Origin: JAKEGK01 sp036507695
Lineage (GTDB): Bacteria; Pseudomonadota; Gammaproteobacteria; SZUA-152
Assembly: GCA_036507695.1 (NCBI GenBank)
Contig: DATCIR010000143.1
Span: 1-18,660, forward strand
Direction: 5' to 3'
Length of the DNA stretch: 18,660 bases
Shown here: positions 12,996 through 18,660 of the stretch, one piece after another
Layout: each line of letters starts with the position of its first letter
Numbering within the stretch: position 1 is the stretch's first letter
The notes under the pieces: model-generated
What the model was told of the DNA's origin: nothing
Seen by the model: only the letters and a program-made list of their open reading frames with translations
Database searches by the model: none
Position numbers and translations under genes: made by a program

Positions 12996-13307
12996 CTATC
13001 CGAAATGACAGACATAATCCAGCATTTCAACGGTGTCAATATCGAACATGCTGTTACCCGGCACATTGAAAGATTGCCCGGCCTTATAGGTTTTCCAGCC
13101 GCTCTCGCCTTTTAAGCGAACACGGCATTGACCTTTATTGATTTCCATCACTTCCGGCGCACCGGTATTAAATGTCAATTGACCGGGGAAAATCACACCA
13201 ATGGTTTTACGCGTGCCGTCGGGAAATAACACAGTGTGTGAAATGCATTTACCGTCGAAATAAATATTGGCTTGTTTGACGACACTGACGTTGTCGAATT
13301 GACTCAT
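12996..13307 (-). CDS. ppnP: Pyrimidine/purine nucleoside phosphorylase PpnP
   Basis: A 103-residue cupin-fold protein of the PpnP (formerly YaiE, DUF1255) family, which phosphorolytically cleaves a range of nucleosides to base and ribose 1-phosphate in the cytoplasm. The start is supported by GGGAG 7 nt upstream. The family motifs are all present: NVSVVKQANIYFDGKCISHTV, FPDGTRKTIGVIFPGQLTFNTGAPEVMEI, and the C-terminal AGQSFNVPGNSMFDIDTVEMLDYVCHF. Length is close to the 94 residues of the E. coli protein. It is a single gene without an evident partner. Confidence 0.95.
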   Translation of the reverse strand: MSQFDNVSVVKQANIYFDGKCISHTVLFPDGTRKTIGVIFPGQLTFNTGAPEVMEINKGQCRVRLKGESGWKTYKAGQSFNVPGNSMFDIDTVEMLDYVCHFG

Positions 13308-13461
13308 AGCTTCGCTCCCATTGCGATTATTGTTGCTGGTGTTTGTTTGAAATTTATTTCATATCAGTGAGAATCCGGAATATGAGAATCCAGGGTAAAA
13401 GTACAATTGTTCATTTGGAAAAGCGAGCATTATTTTCCAGCAATGTTTGTCCCGGAATCAT

Positions 13462-15126
13462 TTACTTTGCTGCTCCCGGCGCTGCATTGATATCCGCGGC
13501 GGGAAATAACCGGTCCGCCGCTTCTTTCGCCGCATCAATGTAGGGAATCAGCACCATTTCAATACCTTCCGCCTCAAACCTCGCCGCATCCCGCCGGTTG
13601 GATGCGGACACCGCCACTTTCCCTTTATATCCCTGGTGTTTCAATGCATGCAACAACGCCCGATTGAGTGAATTGTCACGCAAGGTACTGACTACCCAGG
13701 TCACCCGATCCAGAGGCAATGACGCAATGAACTCCGGGTCCTCCGCGTCACCATAGCGGGCGGCATATCCGTCATTGACATGATGGCGCACCGCTTCGGG
13801 ATCAAAATCGATGGCAAGAATACGGCAACCCCGTTCCCGCAAATTTCGCGCAATGGCCGCCCCAAAACGTCCAAGCCCAAATAACAAAATATCCACGTTG
13901 CCAGTATTCAGCTCCGTATCATTGCTTTCACGGTGCGCCACCTTGCGTTCAAAGATTCCCAGATAGGGAGCCAAGCGCTCATACAAGGGGTGTGAATAGA
14001 GAATCATATATGTGGAGGCACTGATAGTGACAAGGCCAACCAAGGTAATAAGTCCGACTATGTCATTATCCAGATGTCCCAGACTTAATCCGAGTGCCGC
14101 CAGGATCAGGGAAAATTCACTGATCTGCGCCACCGTGAGTCCCGCTAGAAATCCGGTTCGCTTGCGGTAGCCCATGTAACCCATGATCACCATGACGATC
14201 AGCGGATTACCGATGAGCACAAACAAGGAAAAGACCGTCGCCGCCCCAAGCTGCGAGCCAAGGGTGCTCATGTCGAGACTCGCACCCAATTCAATAAAGA
14301 AGAACAGCAGCAGAAAATCCCGCAGGCTGACCAGACGCGCGGCCACCAATTCCCGGTACTGGGTCGACGCAATGGAAATACCCGCCAGAAACGCTCCCAC
14401 TTCCTTGCTAAAACCAAGCGCATCACCCGCGGACGCGCCCAACACCGCCCAGGAAATAGCAAACAGCATGAGCAGTTCAGGTGAATGAGCAAGCCGGTGC
14501 ATTAGTTTCGGCAAGACATAGCGCATTAACAACGCCACGGTGACCAGCATCAAGCCGCCTTTAAGGAGAATGACTAACGCCTCCACCCCAAGGCTGATGC
14601 CTTCACCCGCCTGGCCGATGGCGGTCAGGCCGATCATAACCAGCACCACCACGATATCCTGGACAATCAGAAAACCCACGGCAATACGGCCATGCAGCGC
14701 ATCGACTTCGCGTTTGTCGGAAAGCAGCTTGACAATAATGATGGTGCTCGAGAACGTCAGCGCAACCGCCACATAAATAGCGGCGACGTGGGAAAATCCC
14801 AGGGCCAGCGCGATTAAATACCCAATCACGGAGGTGAAGAACACCTGGCCCAAACCGGTTGCCAGGGCCACCGGACCCACGGTACGGATGATGTGCAAAT
14901 CGAGCTTTAATCCCACTACAAACAACAGCAGTGCGATTCCCAAGCGTGAGAAAAGCTCGATCTCACTGCTTTGCTCCACCCATCCAAACCAGGCAGGACC
15001 GAGCAATATCCCTACCGCGATGAACGCGACGATAAGCGGTTGCCGCAATACCTGGGCAATCGCCCCGCCAATGGCTGCTACTCCAAGCACGGCGCCGATC
15101 TGAAAAAAAACATTCTCGAACATCAC
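13462..15126 (-). CDS. CPA2-family cation:proton antiporter with RCK_N/TrkA-N domain
   Basis: A 554-residue inner-membrane protein. The first 390 residues hold about 12 transmembrane segments of a Na+/H+ exchanger domain of the monovalent cation:proton antiporter-2 type (KefB/KefC/YbaL relatives), including the ion-site region FSSTIIIVKLLSDKRE, GRIAVGFLIVQDIVVVLV and FSKEVGAFLAGISIAST. Residues 410-520 are an RCK_N (TrkA-N) nucleotide-binding domain: DILLFGLGRFG (412-422, Rossmann GxGxxG), LAIDFDPE and GDAEDPEF. It lacks the RCK_C domain. Translation starts at GTG 15126 (AGGA 8 nt upstream) or at ATG 15123. It probably exports K+ or Na+ in exchange for protons under NAD(H) or metabolite control. 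The gene is not with a KefF/KefG-type ancillary subunit. It is not orthologous to the YbaL-like gene at 16509-18212, from which it differs in the linker and C-terminus. Confidence 0.9.
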   Translation of the reverse strand: MMFENVFFQIGAVLGVAAIGGAIAQVLRQPLIVAFIAVGILLGPAWFGWVEQSSEIELFSRLGIALLLFVVGLKLDLHIIRTVGPVALATGLGQVFFTSVIGYLIALALGFSHVAAIYVAVALTFSSTIIIVKLLSDKREVDALHGRIAVGFLIVQDIVVVLVMIGLTAIGQAGEGISLGVEALVILLKGGLMLVTVALLMRYVLPKLMHRLAHSPELLMLFAISWAVLGASAGDALGFSKEVGAFLAGISIASTQYRELVAARLVSLRDFLLLFFFIELGASLDMSTLGSQLGAATVFSLFVLIGNPLIVMVIMGYMGYRKRTGFLAGLTVAQISEFSLILAALGLSLGHLDNDIVGLITLVGLVTISASTYMILYSHPLYERLAPYLGIFERKVAHRESNDTELNTGNVDILLFGLGRFGAAIARNLRERGCRILAIDFDPEAVRHHVNDGYAARYGDAEDPEFIASLPLDRVTWVVSTLRDNSLNRALLHALKHQGYKGKVAVSASNRRDAARFEAEGIEMVLIPYIDAAKEAADRLFPAADINAAPGAAK

Positions 15127-15209
15127 CTGGCTAATCCTGCTCGTTTTCCAAAATACAACTACGCTACTGTTCTAAATTTTTCGGTCCTGCGAGTGCAACT
15201 GTAGTACAC

Positions 15210-15518
15210 CTAGCGCTTTTCAGGTGCTATAGCGCGAATTCCGGCGGCAAACTTGGCGTGCGCAGCCACGTCTACAGGCCGGTGTTTAACCGTGGCGCTT
15301 GCCGGATCCTTACCAAGATAATTTTCGCCTTTCCAATTTCTGGCCGGCCGGATGGGCCTTGGTGCAAATCCACCGCCACAGTTCGGACACACGTTTCCCA
15401 ATACGGTGTCGGTACAGGTCGCGCAGAAAGTGCATTCATAGGAACAGATGCGCGCCTCGAGCGAATCGGGCGGCAAGGGTTTGTTGCAGTGTTCGCAGCT
15501 TGGCCTGAGTTCCAGCAT
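15210..15518 (-). CDS. DUF1272 zinc-ribbon protein
   Basis: A 102-residue protein starting at MLELRPSC, with AAGGA about 8 nt before the ATG; the frame is open further upstream (to 15746) but without support and overlapping the GNAT gene. Eight cysteines form two zinc-binding sets: C8-x2-C11, C25-x3-C29-x2-C32-x2-C35 and C44-x2-C47 (NVCPNCGGGF). This is the DUF1272 family, small cytosolic proteins of unknown function common in proteobacteria. After the cysteine region comes FAPRPIRPARNWKG and a less conserved basic tail. It lies downstream of the GNAT gene by 124 bp and may or may not be co-transcribed. Confidence 0.9.
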   Translation of the reverse strand: MLELRPSCEHCNKPLPPDSLEARICSYECTFCATCTDTVLGNVCPNCGGGFAPRPIRPARNWKGENYLGKDPASATVKHRPVDVAAHAKFAAGIRAIAPEKR

Positions 15519-15642
15519 GGTTTTTTCCTTTCTTAGCGGCATAGAGTTAAGTGCAGTCTGGTTAACTATATGCAAGCGCCGCAGCGTGCGCAACGTCAGC
15601 GCAAAGTAAATCATCGTACTGAACCTGTATTGACACAGGGGG

Positions 15643-16212
15643 TTATTCAACAACAACCATCCAGCGTTCGCGCGGCAAACGGTACAAACAATGCTGCCCC
15701 AACGGGCTGCCCACCGGTATATTCGGATGATCAAATGTTTTTGCATCTTCCCGCATGCCCAACCGCTGCATCACAGCCCGCGATCTCACATTCTGAACCG
15801 CAGTAAAGGCCACAATTTCCGCAAAGCCCAGCATCTCAAAACCAGCCTGAAGCGCAGCCCTGGCAGCCTCGGCCGCAAAACCCTTGCCCCAATGTTGAAA
15901 CGCTAGCCGCCAGCCGATCTCAACACACGGCGAGAATGGCAGCTCGTACGCTGGCATATTCAAACCTACAAAGCCGATAAACTCCCCGTTGGTCTTTAGT
16001 TCTACCGCCCAGAAACCCCAGCCTTGCTCTGTGATAATCGATTCACAACGCTGCGCCAGCGCATCACTTGCGGCGCGGTCGAGCAAGGATGGAAAAAACT
16101 CCATCACCCTTGGGTCAGCGTTTAATGCCGCAAACGGTTCGCGGTCGCTGGCACGCCATTGCCGCAACCGAAGCCGCGCTGTATCCGATTCAATAATCTT
16201 GGCGGGAGGCAT
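15643..16212 (-). CDS. GNAT family N-acetyltransferase (RimJ/RimL-like)
   Basis: A 189-residue GNAT acetyltransferase that moves an acetyl group from acetyl-CoA to an amine. It shows the RimJ/RimL-type N-terminal motif TARLRLRQWRASDREPFAALNADPRVMEFFPS, the central strand FIGFVGLNMP, the acceptor region VEIGWRLAFQHWGKGFAAEAARAAL with the acetyl-CoA loop HWGKGFA, and the end motif NVRSRAVMQRLGM. Its acceptor is not predictable. No strong ribosome binding site is seen before ATG 16212, but all motifs begin right after it, so the start is probably correct. Confidence 0.92.
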   Translation of the reverse strand: MPPAKIIESDTARLRLRQWRASDREPFAALNADPRVMEFFPSLLDRAASDALAQRCESIITEQGWGFWAVELKTNGEFIGFVGLNMPAYELPFSPCVEIGWRLAFQHWGKGFAAEAARAALQAGFEMLGFAEIVAFTAVQNVRSRAVMQRLGMREDAKTFDHPNIPVGSPLGQHCLYRLPRERWMVVVE

Positions 16213-16508
16213 AGTTTATCTGCACTCAAAAGAGAAACCATTCTAGTGAAACATGGCGTATTTTGGTTGCCTAATAATACTCGGTTTTTATTTTTCACCG
16301 TCACCTCATCCAATGAATAATAGCGACTGGATACGCCTGACCAGCGTTGAATCCGCCGGGCTTAGGTTGACAGAGATTTTAAAAAGTCACGTGAAGAAAA
16401 CACCATCTAAAATATTCAGCGGCAAGCAAACACCTGCGATTGACTTATAATATCGCAACACGTTTTGGATTTTTGCTCACGTGTGAAAAATCAACGGCTC
16501 GGGTGTTT
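16213..16508. other. Intergenic region
   Basis: Just under 300 bases between the GNAT gene and the YbaL-like gene stop, AT-rich. No gene, repeat or clear terminator was found. Confidence 0.5.
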
Positions 16509-18212
16509 TTAAGAATCCGCCGCTACATATTCCAACACATGGCGCGCCATCCCTTGCGCCAGTTCCTGTTCGCTCATGAATACTTTGCTGGCGTATTCAC
16601 CGCGCAGCACCGCGGCTTCTTCTTCACTGTACGCGCGCACCAGTACTTCGACATCCGGATTCAGCATGCGCGCGATTTCAATCATGCGCCGCGCGAACGT
16701 ATCCGGCGCCGCAATTACCAGTGTTTTCGCCCGGGCGATGTGCGCCTGGATTAACACTGCCGGGTCGGATGCATCACCGCTTACCGCGGATACGCCGCGC
16801 TTGCGTAATTGCTCGACCAACTCACGATTTTGTTCCGCCACTACCACGGCGACGCCGCGCGCCGTCAACGACTCTTCGATACGCCGGCCCACATTGCCAT
16901 AACCCACCAGCACCACATGACCGGTAAGCCGTTTCAAATCGGTGCTCATTGGCAGTTCAGCGAGCGGATCGGCGGGACGCTCCAGGCGGCGCGCCAGTCG
17001 CGAGCGTGAGCGGATCCAGTTTTGCGCCGGTTCGATCACCTGGAATACCAGCGGATTCAGCGCAATGGAAATGATCGCGCCCGCCAATATCAGGTTTTGT
17101 CCCTCTACCGGCAATATACCTAAAGTAACGCCAAGACCGGCCAGAATAAATGAAAACTCGCCGATTTGCGCCAGGCTCGCTGATACCGTCAGCGCCGTGT
17201 TAAGCGGATAACGAAACGCCAGCACAATCACGAAGGCTGCCAGCGACTTACCCAGGATGATAATTGCAACGACCGTCAATACCTGAAGCGGCTGGCGCAT
17301 CAATTCCGCCGGATCGAACAACATACCCACCGACACAAAAAACAACACTGAAAAAGCGTCGCGCAGCGGCAGCGATTCCTCGGCGGCCCGGTAGCTTAAG
17401 GATGACTCGCGCATTGCCATGCCCGCGAAAAAAGCGCCGAGCGCAAACGACACCCCGAACAGTTCAGCCGATCCGTAGGCGATACCCACCGCCGCGGCAA
17501 TGACGCAGAGGGTGAACAACTCCCGTTTTCCGGTACGCGCAACCTGCCACAATATCCACGGAAACAGCCGTTTGCCAACCACCAGCATGAGTACCGCAAA
17601 CACCGCCACCTTGCCCAAGGTGATTGCCAGCGTAATGAAAAGATTCATATCGTCGGGTTGCGGAACGGCAGCAGGATTTTCACCGGCCAGCCAGCCGGCG
17701 AGCGGCGGCAACAACACCAGGGCCAGCACCATCACCAGGTCTTCGACCACGAGCCAGCCGACCGCGATGCGGCCGTTGACCGATTCCAGTACACCGCGGT
17801 TTTCCAATGCCCGCAGCAACACCACCGTGCTGGCAACCGACAACGCCAAACCGAAAACGATACCGGCGCCAAGACTCCAACCCCAAAGCGTGGTGACCAG
17901 CGTACCTAACAGTGTCGCCACCAGAATCTGGACAATGGCGCCCGGCAAAGCGATCTTGCGCACCGACCAGAGATCTTCCAGGGAGAAATGCAGGCCGACA
18001 CCGAACATCAGCAGCATCACCCCGATTTCGGCGAGTTGCTGAGAAATTTGGATATCCGCGACAAAACCCGGCGTGCCTGGCCCCAGCAAAATGCCGGCGA
18101 TCAGGTAACCCACCAGCGCCGGCAGCTTCAGGCGCGCGGCGATTACCCCCAATACCAGGGCCAAGCCCAGACTGGCGGTTATCGTGGTGATCAGGTTAAG
18201 ACTGTGCGGCAT
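16509..18212 (-). CDS. ybaL: YbaL-like cation:proton antiporter
   Basis: A 567-residue CPA2-family inner-membrane protein, close in length to E. coli YbaL (558). It has 12 or so transmembrane segments with the motifs GYLIAGILLGPGTPGFVAD, MLLMFGVGLHFSLEDL, LSVASTVVLLRALENRGVLESVNGRIAVGWLVVEDLVMVL and GAFFAGMAMRESSLSYRAAEESLPLRDAFSVLFFVSVGML, which are strongly YbaL-like. A TrkA-N domain follows from 432 (VVLVGYGNVGRRI, Rossmann GYGNVG 437-442; SGDASDPAVL) and the protein ends YVAADS. It presumably exchanges K+ or Na+ for protons; the substrate of YbaL itself is not well established. Ribosome binding is weak: ATG 18212 follows an AT-rich leader. It is the first gene after the last gene-free stretch of the window. 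Confidence 0.93.
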   Translation of the reverse strand: MPHSLNLITTITASLGLALVLGVIAARLKLPALVGYLIAGILLGPGTPGFVADIQISQQLAEIGVMLLMFGVGLHFSLEDLWSVRKIALPGAIVQILVATLLGTLVTTLWGWSLGAGIVFGLALSVASTVVLLRALENRGVLESVNGRIAVGWLVVEDLVMVLALVLLPPLAGWLAGENPAAVPQPDDMNLFITLAITLGKVAVFAVLMLVVGKRLFPWILWQVARTGKRELFTLCVIAAAVGIAYGSAELFGVSFALGAFFAGMAMRESSLSYRAAEESLPLRDAFSVLFFVSVGMLFDPAELMRQPLQVLTVVAIIILGKSLAAFVIVLAFRYPLNTALTVSASLAQIGEFSFILAGLGVTLGILPVEGQNLILAGAIISIALNPLVFQVIEPAQNWIRSRSRLARRLERPADPLAELPMSTDLKRLTGHVVLVGYGNVGRRIEESLTARGVAVVVAEQNRELVEQLRKRGVSAVSGDASDPAVLIQAHIARAKTLVIAAPDTFARRMIEIARMLNPDVEVLVRAYSEEEAAVLRGEYASKVFMSEQELAQGMARHVLEYVAADS

Positions 18213-18660
18213 ATATATTGTTATCTGGATTTTTTATCGGGCATTTTTGACCGGAATTGTTGCCTGGGTAAGGCAAAGACTGACCTCCCGAATCATCGGG
18301 CTAAGTATACTCAATAATGGTAAAGTCCGCGTTCGACTCGGCATATTTAATGAAGTATTAATAGTTGACAAAACTGCCTTCGGATTTTCATTCGGTATGC
18401 GGACCTGCCCCACCCCTTGCTTTAACCTAGATTCCGCAGTTAACCACTTTATAAAATAGCTACCCATAGGATGTCATTTTATTTTCATGCACGAACGAGG
18501 TTCACCTGTTGGGTGAGTGACGCTACGCAGTGGATTGCACGCTTGTCTTCACGATCGTCAAAGCGCATGGCGGCGTTGCAACTCCTTGGAATGAAACGAC
18601 CATTCCGCATTCCCTTCCATAGAGCGCAGCGCCTAGCCCTGCACTCTGAAAATCGCACAC
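18213..18660. other. Right-end region without a gene
   Basis: About 450 bases. The last 150 are more GC-rich and contain GGAATG (18588-18593) and CATTCC (18601-18606), a 6-bp hairpin. The wording of this part suggests a dispersed intergenic repeat, but with only one copy and the window end I cannot show it. The small open frames here have no coding support. Confidence 0.4.

Noticed and set aside
15519..15746. N-terminal extension of the DUF1272 protein
   Set aside because: It overlaps the GNAT gene, is not conserved-looking, and a clear AAGGA precedes the ATG at 15518.
18480..18660. A coding frame or dispersed repeat at the right end
   Set aside because: The wording feels like a known intergenic repeat, but only one copy is visible and no frame shows a recognisable protein.

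Overview
The window looks like the chromosome of a gammaproteobacterium of moderate GC content. This is inferred from gene content only: a pstCAB-phoU cluster, ppnP, a YbaL-type antiporter and a TVP38 protein, with no rRNA or other phylogenetic marker present. The mix of DsrE-fold proteins, ArsM-like methyltransferases and metal-related small proteins would suit a sulfur- or metal-exposed bacterium, but that is inference.

Layout. Positions 1-2813 (+ strand) carry the end of a phosphate ABC transporter operon: pstC 3' end, pstA, pstB, then phoU. A 23-bp sequence containing the phoU ribosome binding site is repeated three times just before phoU. Positions 2823-6657 hold the most interesting block. 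On the minus strand lies an operon of an ECF sigma factor, a zinc-binding (ZAS) anti-sigma factor, an ArsM-like methyltransferase and a small MerC-like membrane protein. Divergently, on the plus strand, lie a second methyltransferase of the same type and a cytosolic DsrE-fold protein with a CPPC motif. Both transcription units carry the same ECF-type promoter (GGGAACT, 14 nt, GCGTCCTTGC), so they very probably form one auto-regulated stress regulon. Both methyltransferases have lost two of the three cysteines that bind arsenite in ArsM, so their substrate is open.

Positions 6658-12995 are gene-sparse and repeat-rich. They hold a 15-bp tandem repeat, a MazG-like pyrophosphohydrolase, a CTGA microsatellite, an FNR-like site before a cysteine-rich membrane protein, a DUF3330-like mini-protein, the last 57 codons of a lost copper P-type ATPase, and a TVP38/TMEM64 membrane protein. 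Further on are a 215-bp IS66-like MITE with perfect 15-bp ends and an 8-bp target duplication, a lipoprotein, a shared terminator, an exported DsrE-fold protein and a 237-bp element with 18-bp perfect inverted ends.

Positions 12996-18212 are mostly ordinary minus-strand housekeeping genes: ppnP, two CPA2 cation:proton antiporters with RCK/TrkA-N domains (the second YbaL-like), a DUF1272 zinc-ribbon protein and a GNAT acetyltransferase. The last 450 bases contain no gene I can support.
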